From the NCBI GenBank assembly GCA_030649945.1, contig JAUSFE010000085.1, positions 1 to 48,772 of the forward strand: a stretch of 48,772 bases of DNA. Reading direction: 5' to 3'. The notes under the pieces were generated by a model. The model was not told the origin of the DNA, made no database searches, and saw only the letters and a list, made by a program, of their open reading frames with translations. The DNA is from Dehalococcoidia bacterium. Lineage in GTDB: Bacteria; Chloroflexota; Dehalococcoidia; SM23-28-2; RBG-16-64-32. The position numbers and the translations under genes are program-made. Position 1 is the first letter of the stretch. Every line of letters starts with the position of its first letter. Of this stretch, positions 21,273 to 29,165 are shown piece after piece.

Positions 21273-21453
21273 CTAGCATCCTGAGTCAGAAATGCGCTGC
21301 GAAACCGAGGGAGTGCAGAGGCGCTCCTCTGCCGGGGGGTTTGGGGGGTGTCCCCCCATCCCCCTCCCTGTAATAGAGGCGGAGCAGACCGAGAGGGATG
21401 CGCAGCCGGCGCGCCGTTTACTTGAAAGAACTTCTGACTGAGCACCCTGCTAG
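21273..21453. repeat. MITE-like inverted-repeat element, copy B
   Basis: The element starts CTAGCATCCTGAGTCAGAA (21273-21291) and ends with a near inverted copy (21432-21453). Its interior, GGGAGTGCAGAGG then a run of G and GTGTCCCCCC, matches copy A read from the other strand. The right end CTAG supplies the TAG stop of the crotonase gene on the minus strand. The rest between the ends has no gene. Confidence 0.6.
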
Positions 21454-22247
21454 CGGGGGAACGGCGAGAAGTCCGGCTCCCGGCGGGCCAGGAACGCGTT
21501 CTTCCCTTCGTCCGCCTCGCCGCTGCTGTAGAAGTTCGGCGCGATCTCCTTCACCCAGTCCCGGCCCGAGCCTTCCCGCAGTGGGCGGTACAGCTCCCGG
21601 AAGGAGGCCTTCAGTATCTTGAGGCAGGCGGGGCTCTTCTGCATCAGCTCCTGGCACCACTTATCGACTTCCTCGTCCAGCCTTGCGTGGGGCACAACCA
21701 CGTTCACCAGCCCCATCTCCCGCGCTTCCTGGGCGGAGTAGCGGTGGCAGAGCATCCAGATCTCCTTCGCCTTCTTGGCGCCGACGACGTGCGTGAGGTA
21801 AGCGACGAAATGGCCGGCGGCCGGGCTGCCCACGCGCGGACCCACCTGAGCGAACGTCGCCTGCTCCGAGGCGATGGTGAAGTCCGCGAAGTAGGCCATG
21901 TGGTTGCCCCCGCCGATGGCGTACCCGTTGACGCGGGCGATCACCGGCTTCAGGCAGTCCTCGATCCCCGCGTGCGGGTCCATGGGCGCCGCGTCCGCAG
22001 CGCCCGCGTGCTGCACCTCCTGCAGCCAGCGCACGTCGCCGCCGGCGCAGAACGCCCGGTCGCCCGCTCCCGTGATGACGATGACCCCGACGGCCGGGTC
22101 CCCGCCGGCGTCGTCCACGGCCGACCGCATCTCCGTCAGCGTGCGGCCGGTGAAGGAGTTCATGACGTCCGGGCGGTTGATGGTGATCCAGGCCGCGCCG
22201 CGGACGCGGTGGTGCTTTTGGTAGAGGATGTCCTGGAAGTCTGGCAT
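21450..22247 (-). CDS. MenB-like enoyl-CoA hydratase/isomerase family protein
   Basis: This 265-residue crotonase-fold protein resembles 1,4-dihydroxy-2-naphthoyl-CoA synthase (MenB) more than plain enoyl-CoA hydratases. ITGAGDRAFCAGGDVRWLQ forms the oxyanion hole. EIWMLCHRYSAQEAREMGLVN and the ending EGKNAFLARREPDF are both typical of MenB. No other menaquinone genes are nearby, so another CoA-thioester substrate is possible. ATG 22247 is chosen because GGGAGG lies just upstream. Its stop codon lies in the end of the inverted-repeat element. Confidence 0.82.
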   Translation of the reverse strand: MPDFQDILYQKHHRVRGAAWITINRPDVMNSFTGRTLTEMRSAVDDAGGDPAVGVIVITGAGDRAFCAGGDVRWLQEVQHAGAADAAPMDPHAGIEDCLKPVIARVNGYAIGGGNHMAYFADFTIASEQATFAQVGPRVGSPAAGHFVAYLTHVVGAKKAKEIWMLCHRYSAQEAREMGLVNVVVPHARLDEEVDKWCQELMQKSPACLKILKASFRELYRPLREGSGRDWVKEIAPNFYSSGEADEGKNAFLARREPDFSPFPR

Positions 22248-22342
22248 GAGGCCTCCCACTGGTCTGATTCGATGTCAGAGGCTGGGACTGAGAGGCTGGC
22301 GCGCAATCCAACCTCCAATCTCCAACCTCCAAGTAGCCACGC

Positions 22343-22419
22343 TGGTGCCCCCGGCGGGATTCGAACCCGCGATCTCCACCTTGAAAGGGTGATGTCCTGG
22401 GCCTCTAGACGACGGGGGC
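22343..22419 (-). tRNA. tRNA-Glu (anticodon TTC)
   Basis: The minus strand folds into a complete tRNA with a GCCCCCG acceptor stem, an anticodon loop CTTTCAA (anticodon TTC), a GGTTCGAATCC T-arm and an encoded CCA end (22343-22345). It has its own promoter directly upstream and stands alone. Confidence 0.93.
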
Positions 22420-22429
22420 CCCCACATCG

Positions 22430-22458
22430 ATTCTAGGCGAACCGCCGGAGCGGGGCAA
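22430..22458 (-). promoter_or_regulatory. promoter of tRNA-Glu(TTC)
   Basis: On the minus strand TTGCCC (22453-22458), 17 bp and TAGAAT (22430-22435) end 10 bases before the tRNA, a close fit to a stable-RNA promoter. Confidence 0.6.
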
Positions 22459-22500
22459 ACGCGGGCGCGCGGCTTCCCCCCTTCCAGCTTCCGGCTTCTC

Positions 22501-24315
22501 TTACTGCTCGGGGGTTGGCGTGGGGGTGCTGATCACCGGCCGCTGGTCCAGGATGCGCACGTACTTGCCCTGCAGCGTGCCGTCCGGGCCCCGCTGGCCC
22601 CAGCCCAGCACGCGCACGCCGGCGGTCGCGCGCCCACCCGAGGCGTCGGCCGTGGAGGTGACGCGCACTTTCCAGCCGATGTCCAGCGTCCAGAGGCTGC
22701 CTTCGATGCTGGTGATGGTGCCGTGGAAGCGCACGACATCGGTCTGGCCGGGGGTCTGCACCACGTTGAACTGGCTGACAAGGGTGTCGCCGCCCTGCCT
22801 GATAGCCTCGATCGCAACGATGCTTCCCGGCTCCGGGTCCTGGGCGTTCCCGGGCGGCACCACCGGCAGGCCGCTGATCAGCCAGAGGCCGTCGTCATCC
22901 GTCTCCTGGAAGGTGCCGATGATGTGCAGCGATGTCGCCGGCTCAGTGCTCGCCAGCACTGTCAGGCGCTGTGCCAGCAAGTCGTTGCCATCGCTGACGG
23001 CCTCCACCTGGACGCGGGCGCCCTGACTGACGTTGCCCAACAGCTTCATATCCGGCGTGATCTTGAATTCGTGCCCGGCAACGGTCCACTGCACGGAACC
23101 GCTGATGTCGCCCTCCAGCGTCCCCTCGAATGTGAGCGGCGGCCGGCTGTCGGCTGTCGCCGCCGCCGGAGCAACGGATTTGGCGACGATGCCGTTCGCG
23201 GTGTTGTCCAGGACGATGTCCACGTTCTTGCCCGGCTTGATGTCCAGCTTCTTGATGGTATCGGAGTCGAACGTAATGAACTGGCCGGCCATCCGGATGC
23301 CTTTGTCCGTCACCTCTTCGACGATGCCGGTGATGGTGCCGCCCGTGGGCGGCAGATCCGTCTGGACGGTGGAGAGGCTGAGACCGTAAAGCCGGCCGTT
23401 CGTGCTGCGGCCCACCACCAGCTTTGCCGTGGCGCCCTGCTGCACGTCCTGGTGGCCGATGGTGCGCTCGTCGATGCGGACCTCCACGCCGCCCACCTTC
23501 CACACGCCTTCGCCGGCCGGCTCGGCGATGCCGGAGATGCTGAGGACGCCGCCGGATAGGTCCTCCGGCCGCAACACAAAGTTACCGGAGTTCTGCAGAC
23601 GCGTGTTGTGGATGAGCGCGACGGCCTCCGTGTACTCGTCGCGCGCCGATTCGGAGACCTGCGGCCAGAGGTCGATGAGCAGGCGCTCCTGGGCCTCCGC
23701 CCGCGTGAGGATGCGTGCCCGCAGCGCCGTCTCCTCCGGCCTATCCCGCAGAATGTTCGCCGCCCGTTCGTCGCGGTCGCGCAGGCTGTCGAGGACGTTG
23801 GCGGGCACCGGCTTTCCCTGCTGGACCATCGCCAGGATTTCGTCCACGCGCTCATCGGACTGGTCCAGCAGCACCTCGGCCTTGCGGGAGTCGTCGAAGA
23901 TGAACCAGAGCCGCACTTCCTCCGTGGCCAGCTTGACGCGATAGAGGGGGCTGTCCGGAAGGCTGTCCTGGGCGGCGAGGGCCGTGGCGCCGCCGCCGGC
24001 GATGACCGCCAGGAACAGCGCCAGCGTGACGGCCAGCGGCCGCAGCCAGGAGCCGCCGCGCGGCGGCGACAGCGGGCGGCGGTGTCCGGAGCGCAGATGG
24101 GCGGCACGCTGCCGCACGCGGTCCCAGGCGGTGGCCTGCGCCCACGGCCGCGGTCCGGCTGTGGGCGTGCGGGCTATGCGTCCGGCCAGCGTCAGCAGGG
24201 GCCGCAGGCGTTCAGCGTGCCTGGGGTAACGGGCCAGGCAGGCCTCGGCGCTCTCGCCGTGGCGCATCGCCGTCAGGCACTCGTCCAGGACCGCGCTGAA
24301 GCTGCGGATGCGCAT
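22501..24315 (-). CDS. membrane-anchored DUF5667/DUF5666-type protein, likely partner of the ECF sigma factor
   Basis: This 604-residue protein starts with a cytoplasmic segment (LDECLTAMRHGESAEACLARYP), has one membrane helix near residues 92-115, then SLPDSPLYRVKLATEEVRL, the mark of DUF5667. After a helical region come repeated beta-rich domains of the DUF5666 type (GTITGIVEEVTDKGIRMAGQFI, FEGTLEGDISGSVQWTVAGHEF and similar). It begins one base after the sigma factor gene stops, so the two are surely cotranscribed. By analogy it senses envelope state and holds the sigma factor, but no zinc anti-sigma motif is visible. Confidence 0.8.
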   Translation of the reverse strand: MRIRSFSAVLDECLTAMRHGESAEACLARYPRHAERLRPLLTLAGRIARTPTAGPRPWAQATAWDRVRQRAAHLRSGHRRPLSPPRGGSWLRPLAVTLALFLAVIAGGGATALAAQDSLPDSPLYRVKLATEEVRLWFIFDDSRKAEVLLDQSDERVDEILAMVQQGKPVPANVLDSLRDRDERAANILRDRPEETALRARILTRAEAQERLLIDLWPQVSESARDEYTEAVALIHNTRLQNSGNFVLRPEDLSGGVLSISGIAEPAGEGVWKVGGVEVRIDERTIGHQDVQQGATAKLVVGRSTNGRLYGLSLSTVQTDLPPTGGTITGIVEEVTDKGIRMAGQFITFDSDTIKKLDIKPGKNVDIVLDNTANGIVAKSVAPAAATADSRPPLTFEGTLEGDISGSVQWTVAGHEFKITPDMKLLGNVSQGARVQVEAVSDGNDLLAQRLTVLASTEPATSLHIIGTFQETDDDGLWLISGLPVVPPGNAQDPEPGSIVAIEAIRQGGDTLVSQFNVVQTPGQTDVVRFHGTITSIEGSLWTLDIGWKVRVTSTADASGGRATAGVRVLGWGQRGPDGTLQGKYVRILDQRPVISTPTPTPEQ

Positions 24316-24316
24316 G

Positions 24317-24946
24317 CTAACGGTAGTCCTCTTCCAGCAGGCGGCGCAGGGCCCTGAGGGCGCGGTGCTGGAGCGACTTGATGGCCCCCTCGCTGCGGCC
24401 CATGATGCGGCCCACGGAGCGGTTATCGAAACCCTGGATGAACTTGAGCACTATCACCTGCCGCTGCTCGTCCGTGAGGTGCTTGAGCGCCACCTGCAGC
24501 TGGCCCCGCTCCAGCGCCCTCTCCGCCAGCGCCTGGGGGCTGGCCAGCACGCTGGCCAGCGTCTCGCTCAGGTCAACCTCGCCGCGGCGGCGGCGCCGGC
24601 GGTGCAGGTCGATCAGGCGGTTGCGCGCGATGCGGAAGATCCAGGCGCCGAAGGGCAGCCCCCGGAAGCGATAGGTGCGGATGGACTCGATCATCTTGAG
24701 CATGACGTCGGAGGCCAGGTCCTCGGCCGCCTGGACGTCGCCCATCTGCAGGAAGGCGTAGCTGTAGATCTTGGGATAGTACGTCTGGTAGAGCTGCTGG
24801 AGCGCGTCCTCCTCGTAACTCTGGGCGCGCCGGACAAGCTGCCACTCGGCGGCGACCTCCGGATTTGTCCCCTCCGCGGCGGCGGGCAGGGGCTTAGACT
24901 CTTCCAGGCGCCCCGCCAACTTTACGGTCCACACAGCCGCACGCAT
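24317..24946 (-). CDS. ECF-type RNA polymerase sigma factor
   Basis: This 209-residue protein is a sigma-70-family ECF factor. Region 2 reads ALQQLYQTYYPKIYSYAFLQMGD, then DLASDVMLKMIESI and PFGAWIFRIARNRLIDLHRRRR. Region 4 reads LTDEQRQVIVLKFIQGFDNRSVGRIMGRSEGAIKSLQHRALRALRRLL, a complete helix-turn-helix. A stretch of about 35 residues before region 2 is not conserved. The gene lies directly upstream of its probable membrane partner. Confidence 0.92.
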   Translation of the reverse strand: MRAAVWTVKLAGRLEESKPLPAAAEGTNPEVAAEWQLVRRAQSYEEDALQQLYQTYYPKIYSYAFLQMGDVQAAEDLASDVMLKMIESIRTYRFRGLPFGAWIFRIARNRLIDLHRRRRRRGEVDLSETLASVLASPQALAERALERGQLQVALKHLTDEQRQVIVLKFIQGFDNRSVGRIMGRSEGAIKSLQHRALRALRRLLEEDYR

Positions 24947-25015
24947 AGCTCTACCCCTAGAACGTGCGGCGTAAAGATGAAGATACGGGCAGGTTTCATC
25001 AGAGACGGCCTTGCC

Positions 25016-25294
25016 TCACTCGGAGAGGCCCAGCAGGCGGCGGCGCGCCTCGTCGTAGCGCTCCTTGGCGCGGGCTTCGCGGTTCAGCAGCCCCTTCATC
25101 AGCGGCGGGGCTATCCGCTCTCCCTCCAGCAGCACGCCGTGCAGCCGGCGGAGCTGGACCTGCCAGCTGTCGTAGGCGTCCTGGTAATCCCGCTTGAGGT
25201 CCTCCATGCGGCGCTGTCCCTTGCGACCATCGTACTCAAGGCGGGCCCGATGTGAAAGCGTCTGCGTGGGGTCCCGGCGCAACGGCCCCGTCAC
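25016..25294 (-). CDS. small helical hypothetical protein
   Basis: I do not recognise this protein. From GTG 25294, which overlaps the TGA of the preceding TPP-enzyme gene, it has 92 residues; from ATG 25207 it has 63. The conserved-looking part is MEDLKRDYQDAYDSWQVQL and what follows, predicted to be two charged helices. The overlap implies translational coupling to the TPP enzyme. Confidence 0.5.
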   Translation of the reverse strand: MTGPLRRDPTQTLSHRARLEYDGRKGQRRMEDLKRDYQDAYDSWQVQLRRLHGVLLEGERIAPPLMKGLLNREARAKERYDEARRRLLGLSE

Positions 25295-26973
25295 AGCCAG
25301 CGCGAGCGCACATCGCCGTCAATCACCACGTCCACCAGGCGCGGCTCGTTCGCCGCCTGCGCCTCGCGCACGGCGTCGCCGATCTCATCAGGGTGTTCGA
25401 CGCGCACGCCCTTGACGCCGAAGGCGCCGGCTATCTGCGCGAAGTTCAGCGGCGGGTCGTCCAAGTCCATCGCCGTGAACTTGCGGCCGGCGGCGCCCTC
25501 GCCCAGGTAGTCCAGCGTGTTCAGCTTGAGGATGCGGTAGCTGCCGTTGTTGGCGATCACCCAGGTGACGGGCACCCTGTGGTGCGCGGCGGTCCAGAGC
25601 GCCTGGATGGTGTACAGGGCGGCGCCGTCGCCGCTGACCGATAGCACCGGCCGGTCGGGGCGGGCCAGCTTGATGCCGATGGGGTTCGGCAGGCCGGGGC
25701 CCAGCCCGCCGGCGCTCGCTCGGTAATGGCGGCCGGGCTCCGGGAAGCGCAGGTAGGTCATCAGGTAGCCGCCGGCCGTCACGGACTCGTCGAAGAGGAT
25801 CGTGTCCGGCAGTATTGCCTGCGCCAGCTCGCTCATCAGGCGTCCGGCGGCGATGGGCACGCTGTCCCAGCGTGCCCTGGCCGCGCTCTCCAGCGCCTGC
25901 ATCAGCTGGCCGGCCGTGGCCGCGACGGTGGCGCCGCGTTCCCGCGCCGCCTGCGCCTGCGCGGGCGTCTGCAGCTTCCTGACGGCCGCGACGATCTCCG
26001 CCAGCGCCAACCGGGGGTCCGCCAGCAATCCCACGTCCAGCGACCAGTTCTTGCCGATCTCCCGCGGGTCGAGGTCTATATGGATGATCCTGGCCCGCTC
26101 CGGGAAGGGCGATTCGTCTATGGGGAAGAGAAGCGGCAGCACCGGCGTGCCGACGGCCAGGACGAGGTCCGCGCTGGAGAGCTGGCCCTTGAGGCCGGCG
26201 GCGGAGACCACGTTGAGCAGCCCTGCGTAGAGGGGGTGCCGGGAGGGGAAGGGCAGCTCCGCGCAGAAGGAGTTGTGCACCCGCGCGCCAACGGCTTCCG
26301 CCAGCTGCACCAGCTCCGCCTGGCCGCCGCTAACGGCCACACCGTCTCCGCAGATGACCACCGGCGCCTGCGCCTCCAGCAGCAGCCGGGCCACGCGCTC
26401 CACGGCCGCCGGGTCCGGCCGCACGCGGGTGTCTACCCGCGGCGATGGGAAGATGTCCATGGCGGCCTCTTCGTCCATGAGGTTGGCGGGCACGGAGACG
26501 AACGTGGGGCCGCGCGGCGGCTCCAGCGCGGTCTTGAACGCCCGGCGCAAGAGCACCGGTATCTCCTGAGCGTCCTGGGCCTCCGCCGCCCACTTCGTGA
26601 GCGGCTCTGCGAGCCGGACGAGGTCGCCGGCCAGGATCGGCTCCTGGGAGGCGCCCCGCTGGGGGTGCTGACCGGCGTAGATCACCAGCGGTGTGCCGGC
26701 GCGGTAGGCGTTGTAGAGCATGCCCATGGCGTTGCCCAGCCCGGGCATGATGTGCAACTGGACGAAGGCGGCCCGGCCGCCGGCCCGCGCGTACCCGTCC
26801 GCGACGCCCATGGCGACGCTCTCCTGCAGGGCGAGGATGTACTGCAGCTGGGGGTAGTCCTGGAGGGCATCGATGAACGCCTGCTCCGTGGTGCCGGGGT
26901 TGCCGAAGACGTAGGCCGTGCCCTCGGCGATGAGCTGCTCCAGCATGGCGTGGCGGCCTGTCAATCTGGGCAT
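25291..26973 (-). CDS. thiamine-pyrophosphate enzyme, benzoylformate-decarboxylase-like
   Basis: This 560-residue protein has the three domains of the acetolactate synthase/pyruvate decarboxylase superfamily. The PYR domain carries the catalytic Glu51 (LALQESVAMG) and QLHIMPGLGNAMGMLYNA, close to benzoylformate decarboxylase. The middle domain has VVICGDGV, and the PP domain has SGDGAALYTIQALWTAA followed by VIANNGSYRIL, the TPP-Mg motif. Decarboxylation of a 2-oxo acid is likely; the substrate is not determined. ATG 26973 follows AAGGAG. The next gene overlaps its stop. Confidence 0.88.
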   Translation of the reverse strand: MPRLTGRHAMLEQLIAEGTAYVFGNPGTTEQAFIDALQDYPQLQYILALQESVAMGVADGYARAGGRAAFVQLHIMPGLGNAMGMLYNAYRAGTPLVIYAGQHPQRGASQEPILAGDLVRLAEPLTKWAAEAQDAQEIPVLLRRAFKTALEPPRGPTFVSVPANLMDEEAAMDIFPSPRVDTRVRPDPAAVERVARLLLEAQAPVVICGDGVAVSGGQAELVQLAEAVGARVHNSFCAELPFPSRHPLYAGLLNVVSAAGLKGQLSSADLVLAVGTPVLPLLFPIDESPFPERARIIHIDLDPREIGKNWSLDVGLLADPRLALAEIVAAVRKLQTPAQAQAARERGATVAATAGQLMQALESAARARWDSVPIAAGRLMSELAQAILPDTILFDESVTAGGYLMTYLRFPEPGRHYRASAGGLGPGLPNPIGIKLARPDRPVLSVSGDGAALYTIQALWTAAHHRVPVTWVIANNGSYRILKLNTLDYLGEGAAGRKFTAMDLDDPPLNFAQIAGAFGVKGVRVEHPDEIGDAVREAQAANEPRLVDVVIDGDVRSRWL

Positions 26974-27144
26974 CGGGGCGCTCCTTCCCGGCAAGAATAT
27001 CACAGCCGCGTGCTCGGCCCTACGCCCCTGAGTGCGGCCGGTCCCCCGTTGGCAGCGCGCCGTTCTTTACCTGCCGTTCACTTTGGTTCAGGTAACGTGA
27101 TTCCGGTGTTGGGCGTCTATCAATATAGAGGATTAAAAACGCTG

Positions 27145-27924
27145 ATGGCACGTTCCAGGACTCTGCAGCAGCCCACCTCAGGCGGGGTCGCAGTCCGGGC
27201 GGCCATTACGCCGCCCATCTGGAGGGAGTCCCTCTGGCCGGTAGACTGGCTGTCCCTCCGTCTGTCGCCGGTGTACTACGGTCTGGGCGTCCCCCACGGC
27301 GATGGCAGCGCGGTGGTCGTCGTCCCCGGTTTCATGGGCACGGATGCCTATCTCTTCGAGCTGTACCTCTGGCTGGGGCGCATCGGCTACCGGCCCTACA
27401 TGTCCGGTATCGGCTTCAACGCGGAGTGTCCCGGCCGCCTGACGCGCCGCCTCCTGCGTACCGTGGAGCGCGCTCACGAGGAGACGGGCCGGCCCGTCCG
27501 CATCGTCGGGCACAGCCTGGGCGGTCTCATCGGCCGCCGTGTCTGCCTGGAGCGGCCGGACCTCTGCTCGCAGCTCGTGTACCTCGGCAGCCCGCTGCAG
27601 GCGATGCGCGCCCATCCCGCCGTCCAGGCCACCGCGGCCGTCATGCGCGCGGCCATGAACGCCATCTCTTCCCAGCGCGCTGATTGCCTGACCGACAGTT
27701 GCCCCTGCGGCTTCACGCAGGACGTCCTGCAGAGTCTGCCGGAGTCCGTACGCCATGCCGCCATCTACACGCAGGCCGACGGCGTCGTAGACTGGCACGA
27801 CTCCCAGGAGCGGGATCCGGACCTGAACCACGAGGTGGGCGGCACGCACATCGGTCTCGTCTACAACTCACGCGCGTACGGCGTGCTGGCCGGGCTGCTG
27901 GCGGACGTTTCGGGAAGAAAGTAA
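27145..27924 (+). CDS. lipase-like alpha/beta hydrolase
   Basis: This 259-residue protein is an alpha/beta hydrolase of the PGAP1/lipase type. VVVVPGFMGTDAYLFELYLWL forms the oxyanion region, IVGHSLGGLIGRRV carries the nucleophilic Ser, and a late Asp (ADGVVDWHD) and His (GGTHIGLVYN) complete the triad. It has no clear signal peptide. ATG 27145 is the best start because the N-terminal region begins to look coding there, although an in-frame GTG at 27097 exists. It is the last gene before the tRNA-island region. Confidence 0.8.
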   Translation: MARSRTLQQPTSGGVAVRAAITPPIWRESLWPVDWLSLRLSPVYYGLGVPHGDGSAVVVVPGFMGTDAYLFELYLWLGRIGYRPYMSGIGFNAECPGRLTRRLLRTVERAHEETGRPVRIVGHSLGGLIGRRVCLERPDLCSQLVYLGSPLQAMRAHPAVQATAAVMRAAMNAISSQRADCLTDSCPCGFTQDVLQSLPESVRHAAIYTQADGVVDWHDSQERDPDLNHEVGGTHIGLVYNSRAYGVLAGLLADVSGRK

Positions 27925-27947
27925 AGGCCGGACTCCGGGTCCGGCCT
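27925..27947 (+). terminator. hairpin after the hydrolase gene
   Basis: AGGCCGGAC (27925-27933) pairs with GTCCGGCCT (27939-27947) around a 5-nt loop. GGCCTTGTTTTT follows about 13 bases later and may form an alternative GGCC-based stem with a T-run. Confidence 0.55.
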
Positions 27948-28023
27948 GGCACGAGCACGGCCTTGTTTTTCCGTCGAGCATCGGCACGCCCTGGCTGGCC
28001 CCGGCCGCTTTAAGGCATCTACT

Positions 28024-28068
28024 TTCCCAAGCAGAGGGTCGCGGGTTCGAGCCCCGTCTCCCGCTCCA
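28024..28068 (+). repeat. 3' half of tRNA-Gly(CCC), copy 1 (att-like)
   Basis: These 45 bases begin at the anticodon loop (TTCCCAAG, anticodon CCC) and run through the T-arm GGGTTCGAGCCCC to the encoded CCA. No 5' half lies upstream, so this is not a working tRNA. An identical 45-bp copy lies at 29101-29145. Such direct repeats of tRNA 3' halves are the usual scar of site-specific integration. AGATACGA follows immediately (28068-28075). Confidence 0.8.
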
Positions 28069-28579
28069 GATACGATTTCTGCCCGGTACGATTCGCGAAT
28101 CGTTGGCCTTTTTCAGAAGTCAGATGCTCTCGTTCCTCGGTTCCGTATCTGGCTCGCTGCACATCTGACGCAAATACGAGTTCGAGGGCACCTGACATGC
28201 TGGCAGATGGCCACGGCGCTGATTCGCAAGTCTGGTTGTACAGTTGCGGCATGGAACCAAAGATCCAGTACGCCAGGACGTCCGAACGGCGTGAACGTCG
28301 CATTCTCGACGACGGGCGAAGGTGACCAGCTGCCGGTTCTGTGCCTCGGTGGATTCCGGCTAATCACGCGCAGCTCACAGGGAATTACCAACTCCGCCGT
28401 ACTTCGATGCCATTGAGGCGAAGGCATGCCATAGGAGACACCGTTGTCGGCGGGACAGTTGATTGGTCCCGACGGCGGAGGAGGCAGGGTGCAGACAGCT
28501 GTTGCGATGCTCACGGCGACATTGGTTTGCGTGATTGTTACGGTCGCCGGAAAGCTGAAGCTGGTCGGAGAGACGAGGC
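28069..28579. other. left part of the Gly cassette, no intact gene
   Basis: No intact gene is recognised in these 511 bases. Next to the tRNA half are CGGTACGATT and the 16-bp palindrome ACGATTCGCGAATCGT (about 28089-28104), then CGTATCT at 28144. On the minus strand a frame with TSFSFPATVTITQTNVAVS then CTLPPPPSGPINCPA reads like a piece of a secreted beta-rich protein that has lost its start, so decay of an older cargo gene is likely. Confidence 0.35.
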
Positions 28580-29071
28580 TTAGCAGGGTGCGGAAAAACC
28601 AGCCTCATCGAAAAGAGCGAGCTCGGCCGCGTCGGGGGCTTCGAACTGGAGTGCCCATTTCTGAAGATCTTCTCGCTTGATAGGCGCCGCGCCAGGCGAG
28701 GCTTCTTCGTTACGAAGCTCAAGCCGCCGCCACAGCTCCTCGACCGGCGCTTCCAGGTAGTGCAGTTCCACCGCCACGCCAAGAGTTCGCGCACCTAGTC
28801 GGAGTTCGTCCCGTTCCTCGCGCGCCCAAAAGCCGTTCTCCAAGATCACGCTCTGGCGCAACGTGAGCAGTTCTTGGCCGAGCCGCCAGAGTCGATCCTC
28901 CAGTTTTACCCGCCTCGGTTCGTCGTAGTAGTCGATGCCAAGATCGTGCTTCCATTCATCGGGGCAGAGGCGCACGGCCGGCACTTCCGCCGCAAGTTGC
29001 TTAGCGAGTGTCGTCTTGCCCGAACCCGGCAAACCACAGATGAGAATTAATCGAGCTTCATTCATGACCAT
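28580..29071 (-). CDS. P-loop kinase-like ATPase
   Basis: This 163-residue protein starts with LILICGLPGSGKTTLAKQLA, a Walker A motif, and continues ILENGFWAREERDELR and VELHYLEAPVEELWRRLELRN, the pattern of the small AAA_33/zeta-toxin/chloramphenicol-phosphotransferase-like kinases. The target is unknown; some relatives modify antibiotics, nucleotides or tRNA ends. The last five residues (FSAPC) are encoded by the MITE-like repeat end, so the natural C terminus may be replaced. It is the only intact gene between the two tRNA-Gly halves. ATG 29065 is an alternative start. Confidence 0.78.
   Translation of the reverse strand: MVMNEARLILICGLPGSGKTTLAKQLAAEVPAVRLCPDEWKHDLGIDYYDEPRRVKLEDRLWRLGQELLTLRQSVILENGFWAREERDELRLGARTLGVAVELHYLEAPVEELWRRLELRNEEASPGAAPIKREDLQKWALQFEAPDAAELALFDEAGFSAPC
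28581..28602. repeat. solitary end of the MITE-like repeat, copy C
   Basis: TAGCAGGGTGCGGAAAAACC (28581-28600) and the next two bases match the left end of copy A (4023-4045) with one or two differences. No opposite end is found nearby. It supplies the last codons and the TAA stop of the kinase gene on the minus strand. Confidence 0.55.
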
Positions 29072-29100
29072 GAAATTGTCTCACACCTCAACCAGCGTTC

Positions 29101-29145
29101 TTCCCAAGCAGAGGGTCGCGGGTTCGAGCCCCGTCTCCCGCTCCA
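29101..29145 (+). repeat. 3' half of tRNA-Gly(CCC), copy 2 (att-like)
   Basis: This is an exact 45-bp copy of 28024-28068, again from anticodon loop to CCA and again without a 5' half. Together the copies bound a 1.03-kb cassette. The whole tRNA-Gly(CCC) must lie elsewhere. Confidence 0.8.
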
Positions 29146-29165
29146 ACCTCCGTTTCTAGGATCTT

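Noticed and set aside
21450-22247. Assignment as MenB proper (menaquinone synthesis)
   Set aside because: The sequence is MenB-like, but no other men gene is in the window, so the specific name was withheld.
25726-27144. Very long plus-strand open frame (over 450 codons) leading into the hydrolase gene
   Set aside because: It is the antisense of the TPP enzyme gene, stays open because of high GC, and its composition (many Arg, Gly, Gln, His) is not protein-like. The hydrolase itself starts at 27145.
28024-28068. Functional tRNA-Gly
   Set aside because: Only the 3' half from the anticodon loop is present; no D-arm or 5' acceptor strand can be found upstream. The same holds for 29101-29145.
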